Shown here one piece after another: positions 9,088 through 17,417 of a DNA stretch of 64,000 nt (position 1 is its first letter; every line of letters begins with the position of its first letter). The DNA lies in the NCBI RefSeq assembly GCF_021390495.1, contig NZ_JAJEJP010000002.1, forward strand, positions 682,001 through 746,000, in the 5' to 3' direction. This DNA is from Paraburkholderia sp. ZP32-5. Its GTDB lineage: Bacteria > Pseudomonadota > Gammaproteobacteria > Burkholderiales > Burkholderiaceae. The translations under genes and the position numbers were made by a program. A model generated the notes under the pieces. That model had not been told where the DNA came from. It did no database searches and saw only the letters and a program-made list of their open reading frames with translations.

Positions 9088-9285
9088 GTGGAGACCTCCC
9101 CGTCGGCCGGCCGTTCATGGCTATGGCTTATCTTGTTGATCCCGTATGTCGCGCTGCTGTGGCTGCCGTTCTATAACGACACGCATCCGCCGCTCGCGGG
9201 CTTTCCGTTCTTCTACTGGTATCAGTTTTTGTGGGTGCCGTTGACCTCGCTGCTGATTTACATCGTGTATCGAGGTATCAAATGA
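9088..9285 (+). CDS. DUF3311 small membrane protein
   Basis: A 65-residue protein with two hydrophobic helices (WLWLILLIPYVALLWLPFYN and FFYWYQFLWVPLTSLLIYIV). It matches DUF3311, the small subunit-like partner usually encoded immediately before SSS-family permeases. The start is a GTG, set by AGGAGA at 9077-9082. Its TGA overlaps the permease ATG by 4 nt (ATGA at 9282-9285), a coupling expected for proteins made in fixed ratio. A role in assembly or activity of the permease is the usual inference and is not demonstrated here. Confidence 0.85.
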   Translation: METSPSAGRSWLWLILLIPYVALLWLPFYNDTHPPLAGFPFFYWYQFLWVPLTSLLIYIVYRGIK

Positions 9286-10763
9286 GCGACCTGAATCCTG
9301 TGAACCCGGTTTCGATGTCGGTTTTCATCGCGTTCTTTATCCTCGTGACCGTGATCGGCTTTTTTGCCGCGCGCTGGAAACGCGGTGACCTGACGCAATT
9401 GCACGAGTGGGGTCTTGGTGGCCGTCAGTTCGGCACGCTGATTTCGTGGTTTCTGGTCGGCGGCGATTTCTACACGGCCTATACCGTGATCGCGGTGCCC
9501 GCGCTCGTGTACTCGGTGGGCGCGTATGGCTTCTTCGCGTTGCCGTACACGATCCTCGTGTATCCGTTCGTGTTTGCCGTAATGCCGAAGCTGTGGAAAG
9601 TCGCGCATGCGAAGAATCACATCACCGCGGCAGACTACGTGCATGGCGAGTACGGCGGCAAGTGGTTCCCGGCGGCGGTCGCGCTGACCGGCATCGTCGC
9701 GACGATGCCGTATATCGCGCTGCAACTGGTCGGCATGCAGGTCGTGATCAAGGGCCTCGGCGTGGGCGGTGAAATGCCGCTGATCGTCGCGTTCGTGATC
9801 CTTGCGCTGTATACGTATGCGAGCGGTCTGCGCGCGCCGGCGATGATCGCTTTCGTCAAGGACATCATGATCTATATCGTCGTGATCGCGGCGGTGTGGC
9901 TGATTCCGGTGAAGCTCGGCGGTTATGGGCACGTGTTCGATCTGGCCGATGCGCACTTCCAGGCGAAGGGCGGCGCGACCGGCATTCTGCTGAAGCCGAC
10001 GCAGTACACCGCGTTCGCATCGCTCGCGCTGGGTTCGGCACTCGCCGGCTTCATGTATCCGCATACGATGACGGCGGTGCTGTCGTCGGCATCGGCGAAG
10101 ACCGTGCGCAAGAACGCGATCTTTCTGCCGGCGTACACGCTGCTGCTCGGTCTGATCGCGTTGCTCGGCTATATGGCGATTGCCGCCGGCGTGAACGTGA
10201 AGTCCGCCAGCGATGTGGTGCCGGTGCTGTTCGGCACGCTGTTCCCGTCGTGGTTCGTCGGCTTCGCGGCTGCTGCGATTGCGATCAGCGCGCTGGTGCC
10301 GGCCGCGATCATGTCGATCGGCGCGGCGAACCTGTTCACCCGCAACCTATGGCGTCCGCTGGTGGCGCCGAACATTTCGCCGCAAGCGGAAGCGGCCAAT
10401 GCGAAGCTCGTGTCGCTGGTCGTGAAGTTCGGCGCGTTGCTGTTCATCGTGTTCCTGCCGACGCAGTACGCGATCGATCTGCAACTGCTCGGCGGTGTGT
10501 GGATTCTGCAGATCTTCCCGGCTGTGGTGTTTTCGCTGTACACGCGCCGACTCAATACGCCGGGCCTGTTCCTTGGCTGGCTGGTCGGTATCGTGCTCGG
10601 CACGGCGCTCGCGATCTCGCAAGGTCTGAAGCCGGTGTATGGGCTGCATTTCGGCCACGAGAACTATCCGCTGTATATCGGCCTGATCGCGCTGGCGGCG
10701 AATATCGTCGTGAGCTTCGTGGTGTCGGCGTTCTCGCCGCGCCGCGCTGCTGTGACGGCCTGA
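9282..10763 (+). CDS. sodium:solute symporter (SSS family), MctP-like monocarboxylate permease
   Basis: A 493-residue inner-membrane transporter with about 13 hydrophobic helices. The segment GDLTQLHEWGLGGRQFGTLI and the following FLVGGDFYTAYTVIAVPALV are typical of the MctP/YidK branch of the SSS family, which imports lactate, pyruvate or related monocarboxylates with sodium or protons. The start at the ATG overlapping the DUF3311 stop is preferred over an in-frame ATG at 9231. The gene is followed by a strong bidirectional terminator. It is divergent from a Cache-type two-component system that plausibly regulates it. Confidence 0.85.
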   Translation: MSDLNPVNPVSMSVFIAFFILVTVIGFFAARWKRGDLTQLHEWGLGGRQFGTLISWFLVGGDFYTAYTVIAVPALVYSVGAYGFFALPYTILVYPFVFAVMPKLWKVAHAKNHITAADYVHGEYGGKWFPAAVALTGIVATMPYIALQLVGMQVVIKGLGVGGEMPLIVAFVILALYTYASGLRAPAMIAFVKDIMIYIVVIAAVWLIPVKLGGYGHVFDLADAHFQAKGGATGILLKPTQYTAFASLALGSALAGFMYPHTMTAVLSSASAKTVRKNAIFLPAYTLLLGLIALLGYMAIAAGVNVKSASDVVPVLFGTLFPSWFVGFAAAAIAISALVPAAIMSIGAANLFTRNLWRPLVAPNISPQAEAANAKLVSLVVKFGALLFIVFLPTQYAIDLQLLGGVWILQIFPAVVFSLYTRRLNTPGLFLGWLVGIVLGTALAISQGLKPVYGLHFGHENYPLYIGLIALAANIVVSFVVSAFSPRRAAVTA

Positions 10764-10793
10764 TTGCCGATCTGGTTGTTTGATTGAATGAAA

Positions 10794-10828
10794 AACGCCG
10801 CGAAGCGAGTGCTTCGCGGCGTTTTTTT
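10794..10828. terminator. bidirectional intrinsic terminator
   Basis: A perfect 13-bp stem, AACGCCGCGAAGC / GCTTCGCGGCGTT, with a GAGT loop. It is flanked by an A run on the left and a T run (to 10828) on the right. It sits between the convergent SSS permease and DadA-like genes and can terminate both. Confidence 0.9.
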
Positions 10829-10852
10829 ATGGTGTTCTTTACTGGCCACCTT

Positions 10853-12085
10853 CTAGAACCGTTCGACCCGAAACGGCGCTGGATCGACCAGTGTTTCCTC
10901 GCCGGTCATCATTTCGGCGATCAGCCGGCCGGTCACCGGGCCGAGCGTGAGCCCGTGGTGCGCGTGCCCAAATGCGAACCACAAGCCCTGATGATTTGGC
11001 GCCGGTCCGATGATCGGCATCATGTCCGGCGTGCACGGGCGGCGGCCCATCCATGGTTCGCTGTCCAGACGCTCGCCGAGCGGGAACAGCGTGCGCGCGA
11101 TCGGCTCAACCGCATCGAGTTGCACCGGCGTTTTGTCCGCGTCGGGGCGCGCGATTTCGGCGCCCGTGGTCAGCCGGATGCCGCGCGCCATCGGCGCGAG
11201 CACATAACCGTGTTCGACGTCGAGAACCGGATGATTGAGCCGGGCCGTCTGGCGCGGCGCATAGTGCATGTGATATCCGCGCTTCACCGCGAGCGGCAGC
11301 CGATAGCCGAGCCGTGTGACCAGCCGGTCCGACCACGGCCCGAGCGCCACCACCACCGAGTCGGCTGTCACGGGTTCCTGCTGCGTGTCGACTTGCCAAC
11401 CCTCGCGCAGCGTCGCCGCATCGCCGAAAAAGAACCGTCCGCCGAGCGTTTCGAAATAGCGCGCGTATGCAGTGACCAATGCGTTCGGATCACTGACGGA
11501 ATCGGATTGCGGATAGCGCAGACCGCCTTGCAGGCGTTTGTCCAGATCGGGTTCGAGTTGCTGCAGACGCGGCGCGTCGAGCGCTTCGAACTCGACGCCA
11601 TATTCGCGCTGCCATTGCTCGGCGAGGCGGGTTTCGGCCTCTCTCGCCACGTGGCTGCGAAATACCTTGATCCAGCCGATCGGCCGCAGCAGCGCGCTCG
11701 CGCCGGCCGCGGCGGCGAGCGCGCGATGTTCGGTCACGCAATGCTCGATCAGCGTGGCGTACGACTTCGCGATTTCCGCGTGCTTCGCAGGATGAGAATT
11801 GCGCCAGTAGCGCCACAAAAACGGTGCGGCTTCAAGCATCGCATCGGCGTGGTAGCGAACGTCGGGCGACTGGTTGCGCGCATAGCGCAGCAAGGTGCCG
11901 AGCCCGCGCGGAAACGCGTACGGATAGACCCCTTCGCGCTGGATCAGTCCGGCGTTACCAAACGAGGTTTCATTGCCGGGCAGCTTGCGGTCGATCAGCG
12001 CGACGGCGCGCCCGCGTTGCTGAAGATGCGCGGCCACGCACACGCCGACAATGCCGGCGCCGAGCACCACGGTATCGAATTTCAT
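10853..12085 (-). CDS. FAD-dependent D-amino acid dehydrogenase-like oxidoreductase (DAO family)
   Basis: A 410-residue DadA-type flavoprotein. The dinucleotide-binding motif is at the N-terminus (VVLGAGIVGVCVAAHLQQRG), followed by the DAO-family GNETSFGNAGLIQ segment. The C-terminal FAD contact region reads GRRPCTPDMMPIIGPAP and FGHAHHGLTLGPVTGRL. Such enzymes oxidise D-amino acids or other amines to keto acids, passing electrons to the respiratory chain. The frame is open to 12172, but the start at 12085 places the Rossmann motif at residue 4, as in the family. It stands alone, sharing the bidirectional terminator with the permease. The substrate cannot be deduced; sarcosine- or hydroxyproline-type relatives are alternatives. 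Confidence 0.8.
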   Translation of the reverse strand: MKFDTVVLGAGIVGVCVAAHLQQRGRAVALIDRKLPGNETSFGNAGLIQREGVYPYAFPRGLGTLLRYARNQSPDVRYHADAMLEAAPFLWRYWRNSHPAKHAEIAKSYATLIEHCVTEHRALAAAAGASALLRPIGWIKVFRSHVAREAETRLAEQWQREYGVEFEALDAPRLQQLEPDLDKRLQGGLRYPQSDSVSDPNALVTAYARYFETLGGRFFFGDAATLREGWQVDTQQEPVTADSVVVALGPWSDRLVTRLGYRLPLAVKRGYHMHYAPRQTARLNHPVLDVEHGYVLAPMARGIRLTTGAEIARPDADKTPVQLDAVEPIARTLFPLGERLDSEPWMGRRPCTPDMMPIIGPAPNHQGLWFAFGHAHHGLTLGPVTGRLIAEMMTGEETLVDPAPFRVERF

Positions 12086-12341
12086 GCTGCCCGCCCTGTA
12101 TGTGTCACCGCGTTTGACGCTCCGGGTCGCGGCCTCCGTGTAGCGAGGATGCGGATCGAAGCAAGCTTTCATCTTATAAGGGATGAGCGTGCTTATCTAT
12201 TGGCGAAAAACCGTGTTCAGGAGGACACATGGAAGCGTTGCGGAGGCGGTCGAAACGGCGTTCCCGACACAGCTTGAACCGGTGGACCTCGGCCTCGCGA
12301 GCGTCAGCGTGTAAACTGCTGACTTTTTTGCTTCCGGTGGT

Positions 12342-13181
12342 ATGTCGCAAGCCCCTCAGCGCAGCGCTCTCAGCGGGCCCGCGCTCGTTCGTTTACTGGC
12401 CCGTCTCGCGGATATCGACGCCGCCGAATCGCGGCAATCGCTGTCGGACCGGCTGAGCCAGTGGCTTGGCTGGACCGACGCGATTGCGCTGTCGTCGGCG
12501 TTGGATGGCAAGCCGCCGGCCGTCGCCGCGGGCGCACGATCGTTCGGTCAATCCGATGACGATGAGTGCACGCGGGTGCGCCGCGCGCTCGTCAGCGCGA
12601 TTGCCGGCGACAGCGTATTTGCCGCCGCGCGGCGGCGCGGGCCAGGCCAGATGTCCGCGCAGCGCGTGGCCGTCGATGCGCCGGCCGACTACGCGCTGTT
12701 TCGCCAGCGCTATCTGGCGTTGCAGCAATCGATGGAAACGGCGATTGGCACATTGCGCGGCCGTCTGCGCGCGCTGCTGGCCGCGCGAACGCCGGAACTC
12801 GCGCGGCTCGCCGTCGTGGATGCGGTGATGGAGCGCGCTCTCGGCGAACGCGAGCGGACGTTGCTCGCGGGAGTGCCGGGGCTGCTGAGAGGGCATTTCG
12901 AGCGGTTGCGCGAGGCTGCGCAGCGAGAAGCGGCTGAAGCTGAAGCCGCGGCTCATGCTGCGGCTCATGTCGCCGCTCATGTCGCCGCTCATGCCGCCGC
13001 GCCGACCGAGACACGCACCGCCGACAGGGCTGTCGTAACCCCCGGCCACGCCGCGCCGACTTCGCTCGACGCGGCATGGCTCGACGTATTCCGCAAGGAC
13101 ATGCAGAGCGTTTTGCTCGCCGAACTGGATGTTCGTTTTCAACCGGTCGAAGGGCTGCTCGCGGCTTTTCGCGCCTGCTAA
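12342..13181 (+). CDS. DUF3348 protein, first gene of a motor-like cassette
   Basis: A 279-residue cytoplasmic protein of the DUF3348 family (N-terminus SALSGPALVRLLARLADIDA, then LSDRLSQWLGWTDAIALSSAL). The centre is predicted helical and Arg/Glu-rich. Near residues 200-225 is an Ala/His low-complexity stretch made by a 12-bp tandem repeat (AAHA/AAHV units). The C-terminus (AWLDVFRKDMQSVLLAELDV, FQPVEGLLAAFR) ends 10 nt before the DUF802 gene, so the two are almost certainly cotranscribed. No enzymatic motif is visible. As I recall, DUF3348 accompanies DUF802 in Burkholderia genomes, which suggests an accessory part of the motor-like complex. Confidence 0.8.
   Translation: MSQAPQRSALSGPALVRLLARLADIDAAESRQSLSDRLSQWLGWTDAIALSSALDGKPPAVAAGARSFGQSDDDECTRVRRALVSAIAGDSVFAAARRRGPGQMSAQRVAVDAPADYALFRQRYLALQQSMETAIGTLRGRLRALLAARTPELARLAVVDAVMERALGERERTLLAGVPGLLRGHFERLREAAQREAAEAEAAAHAAAHVAAHVAAHAAAPTETRTADRAVVTPGHAAPTSLDAAWLDVFRKDMQSVLLAELDVRFQPVEGLLAAFRAC
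12951..12993 (+). repeat. 12-bp in-frame tandem repeat inside the DUF3348 gene
   Basis: GCTCATG occurs at 12951, 12963, 12975 and 12987 with an exact 12-nt period, encoding successive AAHA/AAHV units. Because the period is a multiple of three, copy-number change would alter linker length without breaking the frame. Confidence 0.8.
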
Positions 13182-13191
13182 CTGGGACCCC

Positions 13192-16071
13192 ATGTCCAGA
13201 TATCGTATCGATCTCGTCGTGTTTTTCGCTGGGCTGGCCGTGGCATGCTGGATCGCCGCCGGTTATGCCGTCTCCAATCCGCTCGCGTTGGCGGTCACGC
13301 TGCTGATCGGCGTGTTCTACATCGCGGGCGCGCTCGAATTGCGCCGCTATGGCGAGGCCACCGCCACGCTGACGCGCGCGCTCGCCGCGCTGTCCGGGCC
13401 GCCGCCGAGCGTCGCCGCATTTGTCGAACCCTTGCATCCGAGCCTGCGCAACACGGTGCGTCTGCGTATCGAAGGCGAACGTGTCGCGTTGCCGGGGCCG
13501 GCGTTGACGCCGTATCTGGTCGGCCTGCTGGTGTTGCTCGGCATGCTCGGCACGCTGCTCGGCATGGTGATGACGCTGCGCGGTACCGGTGTCGCGCTGG
13601 AAAGCGCGAGCGATCTGCAGGCGATCCGCGCATCGCTGGCGGCGCCGGTCAAGGGGCTCGGCTTCGCGTTCGGCACGTCGATCGCCGGGGTTGCGACGTC
13701 GGCGATGCTCGGGCTGCTGTCCGCGCTGTGCCGTCGCGAACGTCTCGACGCGGCGCAACAGCTCGACATGAAGATTGCGTCGACGTTGCGCGTTTACTCG
13801 CAGAGCCATCAGCGCGACGAAAGCTTCCGGCTGCTGCAGCGCCAGGCCGATGCGATGCCGCAACTGGTCGACCGTTTGCAGACGATGATGGGCGCGATCG
13901 AGCAGCAGAGCATCGCGTCGAATGAACGGCAGATCGCGAGTCTCGACGCCTTTTACGGCCGCACCGAAGCCGCGTATCTGCGCCTGGCCGGCGTGATCGA
14001 GCAATCGCTGAAGGACAGCGTGACCGGCAGCGCGCGCGCCGCGGGCGAGGCATTGCAGCCGGTCGTGGCGGCGACGATGAGTGGTCTCGCGCGCGAGAGT
14101 GCCGCGTTGCACGAATCGGTGACGCAGGCGGTGCAACGGCAGCTCGACGGTATGTCGAGCGGCTTTGCGGCAACCAGCGCGAATATCGCCGGGATTTGCG
14201 ACACCGCGCTCGCCGGACACCGACAGGCGGGCGATGAACTGGCCGCGCATCAGCGCGCATCGCTCGAGCGTACGGCCGAAGCGTTCGAACAGCGCTCGGC
14301 CGTGTTGCTCGAACGTATATCGACGCAGCTCGAAGCGACCGCAAGCGGCATGTCGAAGGCGTGGGGCGACGCGCTGCTGCAGCAGCACAGCACCGGCGAC
14401 AAGCTCGCGACGGCCAACGAGCAGGCGCTCGCTCGCGCCGCCGCGACGTTCGAGCAGCATTCGGCCGCGCTGCTGGGCACGCTCGGTCAGTCGCATACGG
14501 CGTTGCAGTCGGAGTTGGTTGCACGTGATGAGCAGCGCCTGAACGCGTGGGCGGAAACGCTCGGTGCGATGAGCGTGAAGTTGAACGATCAATGGCAACA
14601 GACGGGTGAGCAAAGCGCGAACCGTCAGCAGCAGATCTGCGACGCGCTGGCGCAAACCGCACGCGATATCTCGACACAAACGCAGACGCATGCGACTGCA
14701 ACGATTGGCGAAATCGATCGCCTCGTACAAGCGGCGGCCGAGGCACCGAAGGCTGCGGCGAATCTGCAGGCTGAGCTTGCCGCGCGTGACGAACAGCGCT
14801 TCACCGCGTGGACCGAAACGCTCGGCGCAATGACCGCAAAGCTGAACGAGCAATGGCAACAGACGGGCGCGCAAACCGCAGACCGTCAGCAGCAAATCTG
14901 CGACGCACTGGCGCAAACCGCGCGCGATATCTCGACACAAACGCAAACGCATGCGACTGCAACGATCGGCGAAATCGATCGCCTCGTGCAGGCGGCGGCC
15001 GAAGCACCGAAGGCCGCGGCAAATCTGCAAGCTGAACTCGCCGCGCGTGACGAACAGCGCTTCACCGCGTGGACCGAAACGCTCGGCGCGATGACCGCAA
15101 AGCTGAGCGAGCAATGGCAACAGACGGGCGCGCAAACCGCCGACCGTCAGCAGCAAATCTGCGACGCACTGGCACAAACCGCGCGCGATATTTCAGCGCG
15201 AACGCAAACGCACGCGAGCGAGACGATCGCCGAAATCGATCGTCTCGTGCAGGCGGCAGCCGAAGCACCAAAGGCCGCTGCAAATCTGCAGGCCGAACTC
15301 GCCGCGCGCGATGAACAGCGTTTCACTACATGGACCGGAACGCTCGGTGCAATGACCGCAAAACTCAGCGAGCAATGGCAGCAGACAGGCGCGCAAACCG
15401 CCGACCGTCAGCAGCAAATCTGCGACGCACTCGCGCAAACCGCGCGCGATATCTCGACACAAACGCAGACGCATGCAAACGCGACGATCGCCGAAATCGA
15501 GCATCTCGTGCAGGCCGCCTCGGAAGCGCCGAAGGCCGCCGCCGAAGTCGTCGCGGAATTGCGTCAGAAGCTCTCCGACAGCATGGTCCGTGATACCGCG
15601 ATGCTCGACGAGCGCAGCCGTCTGCTCGCGACGCTGGAAACCTTGCTCGACGCGGTGAACCACGCGTCGACCGAACAGCGCACGGCGGTCGACGCGCTCG
15701 TCGCGACGTCGGCGGACCTGCTCGAACGCGTCGGCAATCGCTTTACCGATCACCTCGAACACGAAACCGGCAAGCTCGGCGAAGTCGCCGCGCAGGTCAC
15801 CGGCAGCGCGGTCGAGATTGCGAGCCTCGGCGAAGCATTCAGCGCGGCCGTCAGTGTGTTTGGCGAGTCGAACGACAAACTGGTCGCGCATCTGGAGCGT
15901 ATCGAAGCGGCGCTCGACAAATCGCTCGCGCGCAGCGACGAACAGTTGGCCTACTACGTCGCGCAGGCGCGTGAAGTGGTCGACCTGAGCGTGATGTCGC
16001 AGAAGCAGATCGTCGAAGATCTGCAACTGCTGGCCGCGCAGCGTGCGACCGCTGGAGCCGACGCGGTATGA
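13192..16071 (+). CDS. DUF802 protein: MotA/ZorA-like membrane module with a very long repetitive cytoplasmic tail
   Basis: A 959-residue protein. It has four transmembrane helices in the MotA/ExbB/ZorA arrangement: TM1 about 7-26 and TM2 about 30-48, a cytoplasmic segment, then TM3 about 106-128 (GLLVLLGMLGTLLGMVMTL) and TM4 about 152-178 (PVKGLGFAFGTSIAGVATSA). The GxLGTxxG and AFGTS-x-A-G-x-A motifs are those of the five-subunit ring of ion-driven motors. The rest (about 180-959) is a predicted coiled tail, including four 87-residue repeats at 438-785. The start at 13192 follows GGGACC. It overlaps the OmpA-like gene by 4 nt. DUF802 is the family name; the motor role is inference from architecture. 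Confidence 0.8.
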   Translation: MSRYRIDLVVFFAGLAVACWIAAGYAVSNPLALAVTLLIGVFYIAGALELRRYGEATATLTRALAALSGPPPSVAAFVEPLHPSLRNTVRLRIEGERVALPGPALTPYLVGLLVLLGMLGTLLGMVMTLRGTGVALESASDLQAIRASLAAPVKGLGFAFGTSIAGVATSAMLGLLSALCRRERLDAAQQLDMKIASTLRVYSQSHQRDESFRLLQRQADAMPQLVDRLQTMMGAIEQQSIASNERQIASLDAFYGRTEAAYLRLAGVIEQSLKDSVTGSARAAGEALQPVVAATMSGLARESAALHESVTQAVQRQLDGMSSGFAATSANIAGICDTALAGHRQAGDELAAHQRASLERTAEAFEQRSAVLLERISTQLEATASGMSKAWGDALLQQHSTGDKLATANEQALARAAATFEQHSAALLGTLGQSHTALQSELVARDEQRLNAWAETLGAMSVKLNDQWQQTGEQSANRQQQICDALAQTARDISTQTQTHATATIGEIDRLVQAAAEAPKAAANLQAELAARDEQRFTAWTETLGAMTAKLNEQWQQTGAQTADRQQQICDALAQTARDISTQTQTHATATIGEIDRLVQAAAEAPKAAANLQAELAARDEQRFTAWTETLGAMTAKLSEQWQQTGAQTADRQQQICDALAQTARDISARTQTHASETIAEIDRLVQAAAEAPKAAANLQAELAARDEQRFTTWTGTLGAMTAKLSEQWQQTGAQTADRQQQICDALAQTARDISTQTQTHANATIAEIEHLVQAASEAPKAAAEVVAELRQKLSDSMVRDTAMLDERSRLLATLETLLDAVNHASTEQRTAVDALVATSADLLERVGNRFTDHLEHETGKLGEVAAQVTGSAVEIASLGEAFSAAVSVFGESNDKLVAHLERIEAALDKSLARSDEQLAYYVAQAREVVDLSVMSQKQIVEDLQLLAAQRATAGADAV
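14503..15546 (+). repeat. four tandem 261-bp repeats inside the DUF802 gene
   Basis: Four consecutive copies begin at 14503, 14764, 15025 and 15286, each encoding 87 residues. Each copy starts LQ(S/A)EL(V/A)ARDEQR, continues with LGAM and QWQQTG, then RQQQICDALAQTARDIS, and ends near EAPKAAA. Copies 2-4 are nearly identical at DNA level over long stretches, and copy 1 is the most divergent. This indicates recent amplification or gene conversion. The exact 87-residue period adds multiples of coiled-coil length to the tail. Confidence 0.95.
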
Positions 16072-16727
16072 GCGACGAAATCGACGGCGGCGTGGAGACA
16101 GCCGCGCCGATCTGGGCCGCTTTCGGCGATCTGATGTCGGTGCTGCTCGGCGCGTTCGTGCTGATTCTGGTCGGTGTGATCGGTGTGCAGCTCGAGTTGT
16201 CGAGCAAGCTGGATCAGGAGGTCAAGCAGCGCCAGGCCGAAACGCAGCGCCGCAAGACGCTCGAACAGGCACTCGCGGGGCCACTGGCGGCAGGGCGCGT
16301 GACGCTCGTCAACGGCCGCATCGGCATTAGCGGCAACGTGCTGTTCGCGTTGAATTCCGATCAGTTGCAGCCCGAGGGCCGTGCGCTGCTGAAGAGTCTT
16401 GCCGGACCGCTATCCGCGTATCTGCATGCGAGCGATCAGATCCTGATGGTGAGCGGCTTTACCGACGATCAGCGTTTGCGCGAAGGCAATCGCCGTTTCG
16501 CCGATAACTGGGAGTTGTCTGCGCAGCGCGCGTTGAAAGTGACCCGCGCGCTGATCGACGAAGGCGTGCCGGCGTCGTCGGTTTTCGCTGCTGCATTCGG
16601 TTCGCAACAGCCGGTCGGCTCGAATGCCGACGAGCAGGGGCGCGCAAAAAACCGCCGCGTCGAAATTGCGCCGGTGCCGCGGCCGTCGAGCGGGGCTGCG
16701 ACTGCGACGGAGAATGCCGGTGCTTGA
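16068..16727 (+). CDS. OmpA/MotB-like peptidoglycan-binding stator-type protein
   Basis: A 219-residue protein with one N-terminal transmembrane helix (about 17-40) preceded by a short acidic cytoplasmic tail. The helix begins PIWAAFGDLMSVLLGAFVLI. Asp21 falls where MotB and ZorB carry the ion-binding Asp, in the same W-x(n)-D-x-M context. A linker follows, then an OmpA-like domain (about 90-210) with SGFTDD, NWELSAQRA and GRAKNRRVEI, which bind peptidoglycan. It is translationally coupled (ATGA) to the DUF802 gene, as motB is to motA. A simple OmpA-like anchor is the alternative, but the conserved Asp and the coupling argue for a motor pair. Confidence 0.85.
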   Translation: MSDEIDGGVETAAPIWAAFGDLMSVLLGAFVLILVGVIGVQLELSSKLDQEVKQRQAETQRRKTLEQALAGPLAAGRVTLVNGRIGISGNVLFALNSDQLQPEGRALLKSLAGPLSAYLHASDQILMVSGFTDDQRLREGNRRFADNWELSAQRALKVTRALIDEGVPASSVFAAAFGSQQPVGSNADEQGRAKNRRVEIAPVPRPSSGAATATENAGA

Positions 16728-17385
16728 CGATGAGCGCCGCGAAGACGCCGACGGCACCGTGACGAACAATATGAGTGGTCACCCGGCCCGCGCGACGCTC
16801 GATGCATGGCGCGCGAGCGGCGCGGACCACGTCGACCCGTTGCGCTTTCATTTCATCGACGCGCTCGCGCGACGCGCGGCGGCTCACGGTGGCGCGGCGC
16901 GCCGTGTTCTCGACGACCGATTGTCCGCGCTGCTCGACGAATATGCAGCAATACTCGAAGAAGCTGCCAGGCCGAAGGCCGCAGTTGATAGCGCGCCGCA
17001 AGAATCTGCCGCAAGCGCGGCCGATGACGTCACGCTCGCGGCACTGATCGAGCAAATCGCCGCTCATGCGCGCGGCAATAACGACGTCGCCGCCTATCCG
17101 GAACTCCCCGCGCTCGATTACTTCAGGGACGTCTGGTCGAAGGTTCGCGCCGAAAAGCAGTTGCGTCAGTCGCTCGCGCCGGTGCCGGGCAACGCGGGGC
17201 CGCTCAATTCGAGCAGCCTCGTGCATCGGTCGTTGTCGTTGATGCGCGAATTGTCGCCGGGGTATCTGAAGCAGTTTCTGTCGTATGTCGATACGCTGTC
17301 GTGGCTCGAGCAGATGAATGGCGGCATGCCTGCGGGCAAGGAGCGCGCGCGCAACGTGGCGGACGCTTCCGCGCGAAGAAAGTAA
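16714..17385 (+). CDS. DUF2894 protein, last gene of the motor-like cassette
   Basis: A 223-residue cytoplasmic protein. The C-terminal region (LPALDYFRDVWSKVRAEKQL, NAGPLNSSSLVHRSLSLMRE, LSPGYLKQFLSYVDTLSWLE) is the DUF2894 signature. The N-terminus is helical and Ala/Asp-rich. The chosen ATG overlaps the OmpA-like gene by 14 nt. A later ATG at 16771 is possible, and neither start has an ideal ribosome site. No catalytic motif is visible. Its constant position after DUF802/OmpA in relatives (from memory) suggests that it couples the motor tail to a cytoplasmic target, but this is conjecture. Confidence 0.7.
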   Translation: MPVLDDERREDADGTVTNNMSGHPARATLDAWRASGADHVDPLRFHFIDALARRAAAHGGAARRVLDDRLSALLDEYAAILEEAARPKAAVDSAPQESAASAADDVTLAALIEQIAAHARGNNDVAAYPELPALDYFRDVWSKVRAEKQLRQSLAPVPGNAGPLNSSSLVHRSLSLMRELSPGYLKQFLSYVDTLSWLEQMNGGMPAGKERARNVADASARRK

Positions 17386-17417
17386 TTCGCGCGGCTCCTG
17401 CCCGCTCAGTGCTCGGT

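Noticed and set aside
12592..15177. Very long open frame on the minus strand opposite the DUF3348/DUF802 genes
   Set aside because: It is antisense to the two genes with strong motifs. Its repeats are the reverse of the 87-residue coding repeats, and its composition (Arg, His, Leu) is that of a GC-rich shadow frame.
12342..17385. A complete Zorya defence system
   Set aside because: Only ZorA- and ZorB-like parts are visible. ZorC, ZorD or ZorE helicase or nuclease genes are not, so the locus is reported as motor-like, not as Zorya.
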